Part shown: positions 15,456 to 26,693 of the stretch, piece by piece
Layout: each line of letters opens with the position of its first letter
Numbering within the stretch: position 1 is the first letter of the stretch
Source of the DNA: Sorghum bicolor
Taxonomy: Eukaryota > Streptophyta > Magnoliopsida > Poales > Poaceae
Direction: 5' to 3'
Length of the DNA stretch: 64,000 nucleotides
Assembly (NCBI RefSeq): GCF_000003195.3
Contig: NC_012878.2
Location: forward strand, 11,663,144 to 11,727,143
Translations under genes and position numbers: made by a program
The notes under the pieces: generated by a model
Database searches by the model: none
What the model was told of the DNA's origin: nothing
What the model saw: the letters and a program-made list of their open reading frames with translations, nothing else

Positions 15456-15683
15456 CACTACAAAAAAAGTTGGATTTTATGTCAATAGCAAACTGTCACA
15501 TAAAGCTTAAATGTTGTCATAAACAGATTCTTATGACGACACAACATCGTCACGTGTGTCGTCACAAAACGATCGTCACAAAATGGATATGTGACGGTAA
15601 CAAGCTGCGTCGTCACAATATGTCCCAACATTTTTGTGACGGTCTTTACAGTACCGTCACATAAGGCGACTCTTTTATGACGA
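15456..15683 (+). mobile_element. Left end of a second CACTA-like element, cut by element 1
   Basis: Starts CACTACAAAAAAAGTTGG and carries repeated GTCACAAAA/TGTGACGG subterminal motifs in both orientations (15530-15665). It stops abruptly at 15683, where the LTR of element 1 begins. The rest must lie beyond element 1, outside the window. Confidence 0.65.
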
Positions 15684-16400
15684 TGTTGACACCGTTTTTG
15701 GACGTGTACCCGGGGATCGGCAAAGTGTAGATCGGCAGATGGAGCAACGGTGACTAGTCTACAGGGAGGTTGCCGATGAAGGTGGTTGCCGATGAAGAGA
15801 CAATTGAATTTGGCTAAGTCCAGAGGTGGTGACGTGCTCGTGCCGATGGTCAGTATTAGTGTTTGCCGATAGCCGTAACAGGGGGTCTGCCGATGACTCT
15901 GAAGGGAAGCGTGGAGATTGTCGGTTGGTCTGCGGTGGTGTCCCGGCCGGTTACAGGGGGATAGTTTTATGTTTTTCTTAGTTGTTTAAATTCGTTTTGT
16001 ATACGGATTCCGTTTAATTTGGAATTTGAGTCCTAGTCGTGTCTGATTGTAGCTCTTTGAGCAGGGTATAAATGTAGACCCTAGGGCCTTGTAATATGGA
16101 TCGATCAATCAATCAAACACAAGTTTTTACTCATATTCCAGCATCTACTTTTTCGACGACTTCGTCATATTTTTTCTTTTTACTACGAGTTCTTAGGGAT
16201 TCGTCGACTTAAGCTCGGCGTATTCTCGAGTTCCGCATGAACACCTCTTGGCCGTAACATTCGGGAGCATCGCTGTTGTCAGGACTAAAGTGTTCGAGTT
16301 ATCACCTTTGCCGATAGTAAGGTCAAATCGGCTGGCACGCCTTAACGTTTGAAATCGGGTATTAACCCTTTGTGTTTGCAGATTAGTTTTTGCATCAACA
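15684..16400 (+). repeat. 5' LTR of element 1
   Basis: 717 bp, TGTTGACACC ... TGCATCAACA, with inverted terminal TGTTGA/TCAACA. Its first 281 bp are repeated at 50443-50724 with a handful of differences. It contains about nine ATCGGC/GCCGAT motifs and a TATA box. Confidence 0.92.
16067..16073 (+). promoter_or_regulatory. TATA box of element 1 LTR
   Basis: TATAAAT follows GAGCAGGG. The same block is present as TATAAATA in the left LTR of element 2 in inverted orientation. Confidence 0.6.
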
Positions 16401-16407
16401 TATCTTT

Positions 16408-16425
16408 TGGCACGCCCAGTGGGAC
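16408..16425 (+). other. Primer binding site of element 1
   Basis: TGGCACGCCCAGTGGGAC begins 7 bp after the LTR. Element 2 has the near-identical TGGCACGCCCGGTGGGAC. It resembles a tRNA-Lys type primer site, but the tRNA assignment is tentative. Confidence 0.6.
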
Positions 16426-16447
16426 CAGATTCAAGATCAAGATCGAC

Positions 16448-19400
16448 ATGTCGACTACGGAGTTCGATCTAGAGAACGTCATCCCGGTGACGGAAGCCAA
16501 TATCAGAGATGAGCAGAAGCAAGCTATTGCGAAAGCCATGGAGGACTACAAGCAGCAATGTTTGAAATCCTTCAGCATAAACAGGAGTGGTGAAGTGATC
16601 CAGAAAGAAGCACTACCGGCACCTCGGCAGGTTACTTTTGAAGCCAATCCTGGTAAACTTCAAGACATGGTTGATAATGCTATTAACCGTGCCTTGATCA
16701 ATCAAGCTGGTGTGCTGTCCAATACGGTTTTCAATGCCATGGCTAGAACTTTCAAAGAAGGACAGTTGCCACCCAATTACGTAGGTCCTGCTCATCATCA
16801 GCCAGGATCACTAGTGGTCACAGCTCCATCGGCTGCTACGGCCGCTGCGGGCACAGAAACTACCGTTCCTCCAAGCACGTTAGGAGTCACTAATGCACAG
16901 TCCACACCAATGCTGACCAACCCATCAACATCAGATGGGTCAATCAAGCTTGCCACAGATCTATTGGCGTCGGCAATGTGAGGATCTGTTCCTCCTAACT
17001 GGTGGGGTTATGGCATGCCCCCGGAGATGATGTTGAAGACACCTGGCACATCTCAAATGACTGATATGAGAGGCAAGGCTCCTATGGCATCGGCACCTCC
17101 AAATTTGACGATGAATCAGAGTCCCCATATACTACAACCACTACTGCAAGACCTTACACTGGGAATTCTCAAGCTCCAATGTTCCAGATGCCTAACGCAT
17201 CGGCAGATTCAATGCCGACGCAACAAGGGTTCATGACTCAGCCAGGGTATGTCAATTCAATGATGATACCCAATTTCCAGTCATCAACAGGGTTTATGCC
17301 GATGAATGCCAACAGTGGATGGACAGGGCAGCCAGTCTTTCCATAGATGCCTCAGCAGAATCATCAGGCTGTAGGGTTCCAACACGGACAAGTTCAACCC
17401 GGGTTTCAGAATCAAGGGTTGGTCAACCAGCCGATGAATCTTGGGCAACAAGTTGGTGGTCAGATGATCAACCCCATGTTCCATGCAGATCGTGCACCTC
17501 AGAGACACGTGGAAGCATACCAGCAGGTGCCAGATCCACAACCACCACATCGGCAAGATGCCGATGCTTATTGGGCCGAAAAGATAGCTGAAGTAATGAG
17601 GGACCAGTTTGGGATAAAACCCAAAGTCAATACTTACTCTTATCGTACACCGTATCCTCCTGCATATGATTTAATCCCACTTCCAAATCGGTACAAGGTA
17701 CCTGATTTTACTAAGTTTTCTGGACAGGATGATACGTCAACTATGGAGCATGTCAACAGGTTCATCATCCAATGTGGCGAGGCTGCTAACAGAGACGAAT
17801 TGAGGGTTTGCTTGTTCTCTTCATCTTTGTCTGGATCAGCTTTCACCTGGTTTATTTCATTACCTCCCAACTCAGTGATTACTTGGGCCGATCTAGAGAA
17901 GCAATTCCACAAATACTTCTTTTCTGGAGTCCATGAGAAGAAGTTCACCGATTTGGTCAGGTTGAAGCAACGCAATGATGAATCGGTTGAAAGTTTTGTG
18001 CAGAGATTACGGGAGGTCAAGAACAAATGCTATAGTCTGGTTTTGGACGATCGGCAGCTAGCCGATTTGGCTTTCCAAGGTTTGTTGCCACACATCAGGG
18101 ACAAGTATGCCTCTCAAGAGTTCGAGAGCTTAAGTCACTTAGTGCAGAGAATTTCTAATCAGGATATCAGACCTTTTGAGCCCAAGAGAGCATGGAACAA
18201 AAAGGTGTCATTTGTTGATGAAGCAACAAGCTCGGATTCTGATGAGGAGCCAGTCATCGGCTTGGCAGAGTGGGTAAAAAAGAAGAAGCCGATGTCTTGC
18301 CCTTTTGGGCATAAAGAGCCACAGAAATTCGCATTTGATATCACCAAAGCCGATAGGATATTTGAATTTCTACTTCAGGAAGGCTAGATCAAGTTGTCAC
18401 CCAACCATGTGATTCCATCAGCTGAGGAATTGAAAAAGATGAAATATTGCAAGTGGCACAATGCAACCTCCCACAGCACCAATGAGTGCAAAGTTTTCAG
18501 GCAACAGCTGCAATCGGCTATAGAATCTGGGAGAATCAAGTTTGATAGTTGTAAAGCTCAGAAGCCGATGAAGATTGATCAACACCCTTTTCCGACAAAC
18601 ATGTTGGATGCTAAGGGGAAAACCAAGGTTTTGACGTCAGAAGCAGCTGAAAGAAGTACATCGGTTGATCCTCAACATCAGATTACTGCTGCCGATGCTA
18701 AAGGAAAGGGTTTGATACAGGAAGGAACTAACTCAGGAAGGCCTCCCCGATCTGGCATTGTGATAACTCATAGGAGGCATCGGGAGACTTGGCAGCAACG
18801 TGAAGATCGATATCGGCACCAGCAGGAAAATTATCGTCGGGAAGAAGAAAGACGCCGACGGGAGTGGAATCGGCACAAGGATCACTGGAACTGCCCGTTC
18901 TTCATCCATTGTTGGGAGCAAAACATTAAGCTTCCTACTGTCAGAGACTGCCCTGAATGCAATGATTATGATCGGTATGACAGATCGGATCGGCAGTATC
19001 AGAACAATGACCGCCTGTTTGTTGGGCCGACTAGGGGGAGAACTTCAGTGCATGATCGGTTGGGGGGCAGGCTCAGCGTGCATGATAGGCTTGGTAACCG
19101 TGTCGAGTATTTTCCTAGGAATCAAGAGGAGCTTGAAGAGATGGCAAATGCTCGAGTTCCCGATGAGTTCATATTTTGTAGGGATGCTAATACTTATCGG
19201 ATGGAGTCAAGGGAAAATCGTCACCCGTCGGCAAGGCAGCCACAACTTCCTCCATGGTGTCCAGAGGGATTGACTAGGACTCAGAAAAGGAGGCTGCAGT
19301 GCGAAAGACGAGAAGAGCTGAACAGAGGCGAGAATTCTGGCCAATCTGGAGATCAACAGCAACCGGATCCTAAGGGAAAAGGGCCATCGGCAGATGTTAA

Positions 19401-20067
19401 CATGGTGTTTATGTTGCCGATGGAGTTCCTTGCGCCATCCAGTGATGACGAGGAGCTGGATCTTTCCGATCAGATAGCACAGTTGGCTTTGGATTCGATG
19501 ACGGTTATCTTTGAAAAGCCCGCCGACAATGAAAGGCAGCATCTTAATGCTCTATTTGTCAAAGGGAGAGTTGATGGGCAGCTGATGACCAAGATATTAG
19601 TTGATGGAGGGGCTGCCGTTAATATCATGCCATATGCAGTCTATCGGAAACTTGGGAAAGGAGATCAATATTTGACCAAGACCGATATGATGCTAAAAGA
19701 CTTTGAAGGAAATGTGTCTCCGGTTAAAGGGGCAATATTTGTTGAGTTGACCATCGGCAGCAAAACCTTGCCGACAACTTTCTTTGTGATCAGTGGAAAA
19801 GGTGCTTATAATCTCCTGCTAGGGAGAGACTGGATTCATGCCAATTGTTGCATCCCATCAACAATGCACCAATGCTTGGTCCAATGGGTAGGTGACAAGA
19901 TTGAGATTGTCCCGGGAGATTCTTCTTATGTTATTGCATCGGCAGAGGCAGATACTTATGAAAGAACCAGGTGTATCTCAGGGGAAGTTTGGGAGAAAGA
20001 TTTTCTCAAAGTTGCCGATTATGAAATTCCACCGATCCAAGCAGTCGGTTCTCATGAGGAGTTTTAA
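16448..20067 (+). pseudogene. gag-pro: gag-protease of element 1 (broken)
   Basis: The ATG at 16448 gives a start (MSTTEFDLENVIPVTEAN) matching the gag of element 2. Breaks: TGA at 16979-16981, a frameshift near 17130, TAG at 17344-17346 and TAG at 18385-18387. The retrotransposon gag domain is at 17640-18200 (FTWFISLPPNSVITWADLEKQ region). An unusual C-x2-H ... H-x4-C zinc motif (CKWHNATSHSTNEC) follows near 18450. The protease has DGGAAVNIMP near 19605 and LLGRDW near 19820; the usual D-S/T-G-A is D-G-G-A here, as in element 2. The frame ends in TAA overlapping the ATG of pol (TAATG, 20065-20069). Gag forms the particle and protease matures it. Confidence 0.85.
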
Positions 20068-21942
20068 TGGATAGATTTGCCGATGATGGAAAATTAGGCC
20101 AGGGGTTTACATCGACGGATGATTTGGTAGAGGTAGATATAGGTAGTGGAGATAAGCCTAGACCTACTTTTATTAGCGCCAAGTTAAATTCTAAATGTAA
20201 GCAACAGTTAACCGATTTGTTAAAGGAATATAAAGATTGCTTTGCTTAGGATTACACCGAGATGCCTGGTTTAGACCGATCGATTGTTGAGCATCGGTTA
20301 CCTATCAAATCTGGATTTCGGCCACATCAACAGTCAGCTCGCCGATGTAATCCTAATATTCTTCCTGATATTAAGGCCGAAATAACCAAACTTATTGAAG
20401 CTAAATTTATTCGACAGTGTCGGTATGCCGAGTGGATTTCAATTGTTATTCCAGTTTTCAAGAAAATGGGAAGCTCCGAGTTTGCATTGATTTCAGGAAT
20501 CTTAGTAAAGCTACGCCGATGGATGGTTGCCCAATGCCAGTTGCCGATCTACTAGTTGATGCTGCGGCTGGGCATCGGATCATCAGTTTTATGGATGGCA
20601 ATGCAGGATACAATGAAATATTCATGGCTGAAGAAGATATTCCAAAGACTGCATTTAGATGTCCTGGTCATGTTGGGTTGTTTGAATGGATAGTCATGAC
20701 CTTTGGCTTAAAAAATGCTGGTGCTACTTATCAGAGGGCTATGAATTTTATCTTTCATGAGTTCATCGGCAAACTGGTGGAAATTTATATTGATGATGTG
20801 ATGGTTAAGTCTGGAGATTTTATAAAACATCTTGCTGATTTGCGAAAGGTGTTGGAATGCACAAGGAAGTATGGTTTAAAGATGAACCCTAACAAATGTG
20901 CGTTTGGCGTGTCTGCAGGACAATTCCTTGGTTTCATGGTGCATCAAAGGGGAATTGAAATTAGTAGGAGATCCATTGATGCTATCAACAAAATAGTTGC
21001 TCCTACCAACAAAAGTGAGCTCCAATCTCTGATCGGCAAAGTAAATTTTATCAGGCGGTTTATCTCCAATTTATCTGGTAAAATTCGTGTTTTCAGTCCT
21101 TTACTTAAGTTGAAAGCTGATCAAGAATTCATATGGGGGAAAGAGCAACAGTTAGCTTTAGATGAAATCAAGAATTATTTGATAAATCCTCCAGTTCTGA
21201 TTCCACCTCTGTAAGGAAAGCCCTTCAAATTATATTTATCTACCGATGGGATGGTCATCGGTTCAGCTTTTGATTCAAGAATTTGAAGGGAAGGAGCGTG
21301 TAATTTACTATTTAAGTAGAAGATTGGTTGATGCTGAGACTAGGTATTTGGCTATTGAAAAAATTATGTTTGTGCATATATTTCTCCTGTATTAAGTTGA
21401 GGCACTATTTACTATCGGCCGAATGCACTGTGATATGCAAAGATGATGTGGTCCGGTATATGCTATCTATGCCGATCATGAGTGGCAGGATCGGTAAGTG
21501 GATTTTGGCACTGTCGGAGTTCGATCTACGCTACAAATCGGTAAAGTTAAAGGACAGATTATGGCCGATTTTGTGACTCAACATCACAGTGCAGTGGAAA
21601 CTTTGGAAATTGTACCTTGGACGCTCTTCTTTGATGGATCCACTTGTGACCGGGGGGCAGGAATCGGCATAGTGTTAATTTCCCCTTGGGGAAGGAAGTA
21701 TGAGTTCTCTTTGCCGATTGTTGCCACGTCAACGAATAATCAAGCCGAGTATCAAGCTTTAATTAAGGGATTGGAATTGTTAAGAGAAGTCCATGCTGAT
21801 GCTGTTGAAGTCTTCGGGGATTCTATGCTGGTTATAAATCAATTGGTTGAAAGCTATGAATGCCGAAGTGAAGTCTTGATAGCTTATTATGAAACAAGTA
21901 TGCGACTATTAAAGGAATTCAAAGATTTCCGATTAGAGCATG
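20067..21942 (+). pseudogene. pol: pol of element 1, first part (RT and RNase H), broken
   Basis: Homologous along its length to the intact pol of element 2. It has RT with YIDDVM near 20785, a gypsy RNase H region and the start of the second, plant-type RNase H (LFFDGSTCDRGAG, about 21627). Breaks: TAG at about 20248 in place of Trp, a frameshift near 20450, TAA near 21212 and frameshifts near 21260-21540. It stops at 21942 where element 2 is inserted after the codons for RLEH. Confidence 0.85.
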
Positions 21943-22644
21943 TGTTGATGCAAAACTAATCTGCAAACACAAAGGGCTAATACCCAGTTCAAACGTTAAG
22001 GCGTGCCAGCCGATTTAACCTTACTATCGGCAAGAGTGATAACTCGAATACTTTAGTCCTGACAACAGCGATGCGTCCGGATGTCACGGCTAAGAGGTAC
22101 TCACGCGGAACTTGAGAACACGCCGAGCTTAAGTCGACGAATTCCTAAGAACTCGTAATAAAAAGGAAAAAATATGACGAAGTCGTCGAAAAGTAGATGC
22201 TGGAATATGAGTAAAAACGTGTGTCTGATTGATTGATAGATGTCTCATTACAAAGCCCTAGGGTCCATATTTATACCCTGCTCAAAGAGCTATAACTAAA
22301 CACGACCAGAATTCGAATTCCAAATTACACGGAATCCGTATACAAAACGACTTAAACAAATAAGGAAATAACTCAGTCATCCCTCGTGACAAATTGAAAC
22401 TCTTCCACAACCCGATCAGCAGCTTCCAGACTCCCCCTCTGTATCATCGGCAGACTCTTTTGCCATGGTCATCGGCAGACCTCCTCATCATAGTCATCGG
22501 CACAGACACATCATCACCTGTAAACTTAGTCACGTCCAACCTCTCCTTTATCGGCAACCATCCTCATCGGCAACTCATCCTGTAAACCACATACTGTCAT
22601 CTTATCCTGCCATCCTGGACACGTGCCCAAAAACGGTGTCAACA
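21943..22644 (-). repeat. 3' LTR of element 2
   Basis: 702 bp. On the plus strand it runs TGTTGATGCAAAAC ... ACGGTGTCAACA. It keeps the TATA box that is mutated in the 5' LTR. The sequence just inside it, 22645-22656, reads TTGGGGGGCATG on the minus strand and is the polypurine tract. Confidence 0.93.
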
Positions 22645-22656
22645 CATGCCCCCCAA

Positions 22657-23129
22657 TTTCAGAGTATGAAACTATTAATGCTCCGAAATTTTCTGCAGTA
22701 ATGATGCCTTTTCCCGCAATTAATGCTCCTAATCTGGTAACCGACAACCTCAATCCAAACAACTCCGATCCTATTCTCCTGTAGATTCCTCGAAATCCTC
22801 AACTTCCTGAACGGGCACTTCCTTCTCATCCGCACATCGGCAATATTACCGTTACGAAGATCTACCGATGGACTAATCAGGACGTTCGTATAAATGGCTA
22901 CCTTTACTTTATCCGCCCATCGGCAATATGACTGTTACAGTATGCTGCCGATGGACCGACCAGAAGATCCCGCACAGTAAAATATCTCCAGGTAATGACC
23001 GCTCCCCGTCAAATCACCTGCACAATCCCTTGATTACCGTGCGAACAGTTACCATATCTACCTGAGCATCCTCGGGTTTCTCGGATGCGGCAAAGAGATA
23101 AGTCAGATTTGCCCTTGCCCGTTTTATCC
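22657..23129 (+). promoter_or_regulatory. Upstream region of the antisense PMD gene in element 2
   Basis: About 470 bp between the polypurine tract and the TATA box. It has two ~80 bp-spaced copies of CATCGGCAATAT...GTTAC (near 22835 and 22917), each followed by a CCGATGGAC block. No ORF is visible. The matching stretch of element 1 is at 50043-50440, minus strand. I infer that it holds promoter elements for the antisense gene. Confidence 0.5.
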
Positions 23130-23138
23130 TATAAATAG
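23130..23138 (+). promoter_or_regulatory. TATA box of the antisense PMD gene
   Basis: TATAAATAG lies about 160 bp upstream of the ATG at 23289. The same box with the same surroundings (CCTATAAATA...CTTCTCGGGTACTCC) is present in element 1 on the minus strand at 50034-50042. Conservation in two copies supports a real promoter. Confidence 0.65.
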
Positions 23139-23288
23139 TTCCTTCTCGGGTACTCCTTCTCCATCACATCATTTCACCATCCCTACTTTTACTTTTCCAG
23201 CGGCGGCGCCATTCACAACCTTCAAGACCTCCGACAAGCACTCCTCTTCATCAACTCCGGTGCCCTCAAACGTCCTCTTCACGACAAG

Positions 23289-26200
23289 ATGGCCATTGGC
23301 TTCGTCGTCCCTGAGGTCAGATCTCCATCTCATCTCCTGTATTTTTCTCGTATTCCTGTTCATCCGCGATTCATCTTACTGAATATTTTCCTTTTCCTTT
23401 TTCTTTGTATTTTTTATTCCCCAAAACACTAGGAGTTGTCCAACAAAATTGTCATCCCCACCGATCAACCACACCTCCAATGTCTCGGCCCACTAGGGGA
23501 TCCAGATCCAACTGACCTTATCAATGCAGAAACCAACAGGATTCCCTTTAGAGCCGAAACTTTTTCTTTAGATCTGTGGAAAGACACCTTTCGCTCTTGG
23601 CCCAGCCCTACTGTAGGGTGGAAAGACTGGTTTTTGAGAGTCAGCAATTCGAATGAAGTCCAGTGGGGTGAAAGGAAGCTAGCCCAATGCATCAGGCTAT
23701 CTATTGCTGATATGCACAAGAACGAGTCGCTGTTGATAGCTGCGTCTTATTTTTGGTCAGATACCCTTAATGCTTTCGTCTTTGGCCACGGCCCTGTTTC
23801 TCCCACTCTTGCCGATGTAGCTATGCTCACTGGTCTAGACGTCTCTTCTGCCGATAGCACCCACTTCTTTGATACCGCTCCTAGTGCCAAAGTGGAGACT
23901 CGCGCTATCGGCGGTTGGTCGGGGTACATTCAGAAGTACCGTGGGAAGGGGCCTGTCACCATAAAGGAACAAACCACCTTTCTGAACATGTGGTTGGACA
24001 AGTTCATATTCTGTGGTCGATCGGCAGGACCGACTTCTGTCTATCTATCGACAGCAGAGAGACTGGCTAACGGTGGCCAATTTCCTCTCGGCCGATACTT
24101 GCTTGGCGCTGCTTACCATCTTCTCCATCAGATAGCCCAGAAACTCCTGCTTGGTCAGTCTATCGGCAACTTGGGAGGTCCATGGTGGTTTATTAACATG
24201 TGGCTCAACCTGCACTTGCATAAGCGCCTTGACTTCAACTTGTTCACACAGCATTTCCCAAGAGATATAGCCGAAAATCATGTGTTGGGCGAAGAGGAAT
24301 CGGCAACACATGCCCCCCTGAACTTTGGCGAAGCTGCCATAGTTCTACCTGGTTCAGGGAGTAATCCGGATCAAATCGGCCGATTCTTCCACACTCTGTA
24401 TGAGGGATTGGCCAGAGATGAACGACCATGGTTGGCTTATGATGACCCAGACAGCATGCTCCCTCTAACCTTCAATCCATTTGATGAAGCTCTTGACAGG
24501 GATAATGAGGTGATGATGGCAATTGTGACTCCCAGAGCCATACCAGTGAATTTCTTTGGTAGCACAAAAACCTCTCCCCAAACCTATGAATTTTACAATC
24601 CATCGGCCTTAGCCCGTCAGCTAGCTTTCGGCCAGTTGCCGATTGCATTTCCTTATGCCGATGTGATAAAACCCAGAGAACCCATCACCAACTTTCTTGA
24701 ATGGATTCGAGTAGCCCAACTACCACTAAATGCCGATACAGATGTAAATCTGTCAGAATGGGTTCCAGCTGCCTTTATTACTCAGGCATACAAGCTATGG
24801 TGGGCAGAATGGAAAGAGCATCTATTCTGCAGATCGGCCCTCTCATACCGCGGCATGATCGACCCCGAATACGAAGTCCCCGATGACACTGTAAGTATTT
24901 TAAACCGATGTTTCATTTTTCAATACTATTTCCATCGGTAGCTTACCCTTGTATTCTTTTTTGCAGGTTGACAACATGCCCCCATCGGTTAGCAGGAGTG
25001 GCAAGCCGATCGACTTGTTTCCATCAGGCCTGATCTCCTCAATCGGCCACAACGCTCCCACTCTGGCTTCCGTCGTGCATCGGGGTGTGCGCCTCAGGAA
25101 AATCACCACCAAGAGAGCTCAGACATCACCTACGGTAGCTGCTTCCACTTTGGCGCAGGCTTTCAAGGCAATTTGTCAAATCTTTTTCTTTTACACTGAC
25201 CATCTTTATATCGGCTACATCTGCGCTTACAAACCCCTTTTCATTGTTGCAGCAAACCGGTGCATCGGCAAAAGCTAAGCGCCAAAGTGCCGATGCCCCC
25301 TAGTCTAGCCAGCCAAAGAGAAAGGGCACCAAAGGTGCTAAGGCTGGAACAAAGCGCCAGAAAGTGGCAAGTCCCCCTCCTCCTCCGGTGTCTCCAATTC
25401 CGGTGGAGTCCTCTCCTTCTTCTCCAGGAGTCCAGACACAGCAAGCACCATCTCCCCAACCAATGCAGGAAGCACCACAGATGGAAGAACCCCAGCAGGA
25501 AGAACCTCAAACAGAAGGTACATCAGCTGACGTGGGTGAACAAACAACTGGCCCGGCAGGTTCAATTATATCATCGGCGGTTCCCCTGATTCAGACAACT
25601 GTTGTTCCTCCTCTAGGTAACATATTTCAACAATACTTCCGCCGATAAACTTATTCTCATTTAGTCTCATAACCCTTCCTGTCTTCTTTCAGTCGATATC
25701 GTCCCATCGGCAACCTTAGCCGATCATCCTGCATCTCCATCGGCATCTTTCAGACAAAGGCAGGAAATAGCCTTAAAACAAGTAAGCCACCCAACCTTTA
25801 CCAGCATTATTTGTCGATTCTCCGAGTATGAACTAACTTTGCTCTCCCTCCCAGGAACAAGATTCTCCCGACAGCCTGTTTTCCTTCGCCATCGATCTCT
25901 CTGAAGAAGAAGGCGAAGAGGCAAGCTCTTCTCAGACAGTTCGCATTACATCGGCAGAGATCAGGACCAGACTGGAGGAATTGTCAGCTCTCCTTCACCA
26001 GGACATAGCGCAGTTGGTTGACGACTCCGACCCTACCAAGACCCTATTCAGAACTCTCAGAGGCCAAATCCCAGCCGATGTCGAAGAAACCCTTTTCCAA
26101 GCCGCTCATTTGGAGAGTCGCCAGCTGCAGTACCAGAGAGCTTCTCGGCGTCTTGCCGATAGAGCTGCTCAGACTCAACTCTCCGACGAAATGAGGAAAG

Positions 26201-26550
26201 AGAAGTTCTTGACCGATGAGAAGCACAAGAACATCGGCATCCTGAGATCTTCAGGAGACGCGCTGAAGCAGAAAATATCCGATCTATCGGCAAGAAGAGA
26301 ATCCTTGTTGGCAGAACTCAAGGAAGTGGAGGACGCCTTATCCCAAGCTCAAGAGGAAGAGAGCCAACTGCCAGAGACCATCAAGCTTCTTGAGCACGAG
26401 CGAAACGTTCATGGTCGCAAGGCACTTCAACTGAAGAAGAAACTGAAGCCGATAGAGGGTTCTGCCGATGATGACATTAAGGAGATAGAAGCAGCCAACC
26501 AAATCCGGCTACGTGCTATATCGGCAATCCAGGCGCTGCTTAACACATAA
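23289..26550 (+). CDS. Antisense plant mobile domain (PMD) protein gene of element 2, six exons, one nonsense codon
   Basis: Exons: 23289-23315, 23433-24890, 24967-25167, 25253-25616, 25693-25781 and 25855-26550, all phase-consistent. Exon 1 is only nine codons (MAIGFVVPE) and is conserved in element 1. Exon 2 holds the plant mobile domain: the ESLLIAASYFWSDTLNAFVF stretch followed by SPTLADVAMLTGLDV is diagnostic (aminotransferase-like, PMD family). Exon 4 is Pro/Gln-rich with a basic KRKGTKGAK-type start. Exon 6 is a long charged coiled coil. Full length would be 944 residues, but CAG has become TAG at 25301-25303, leaving 578 residues that keep the whole PMD. The exon 3 donor is GC, not GT as in element 1. 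PMD proteins in plants (MAIN/MAIL family) act in silencing and development, and antisense extra genes of this kind are known in Tat elements. The role here is inferred, not shown. Confidence 0.82.
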
Positions 26551-26603
26551 AGTTTTCATCGGCATCATATCTGTGCTTTCCTGCTTCCTCAGCTTTTAGT
26601 CTA

Positions 26604-26683
26604 GCCGATAGGACTGTTATCGGCATCTTTTGAAACACTAAGCCCCCAAACATTTGAATCCAGCCGATAGGAGTGTTATCGGC
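26604..26683. terminator. Two palindromes between the convergent 3' ends of the PMD gene and pol
   Basis: GCCGATA-GGACTGT-TATCGGC (26604-26624) and GCCGATA-GGAGTGT-TATCGGC (26663-26683) each form a 7-bp stem with a 7-base loop. They lie in the 143 bp between the stop codons of the plus-strand PMD gene and the minus-strand pol. Two counterparts occur at the same place in element 1. A bidirectional 3'-end signal is a guess. Confidence 0.45.
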
Positions 26684-26693
26684 ATTTAAACTT

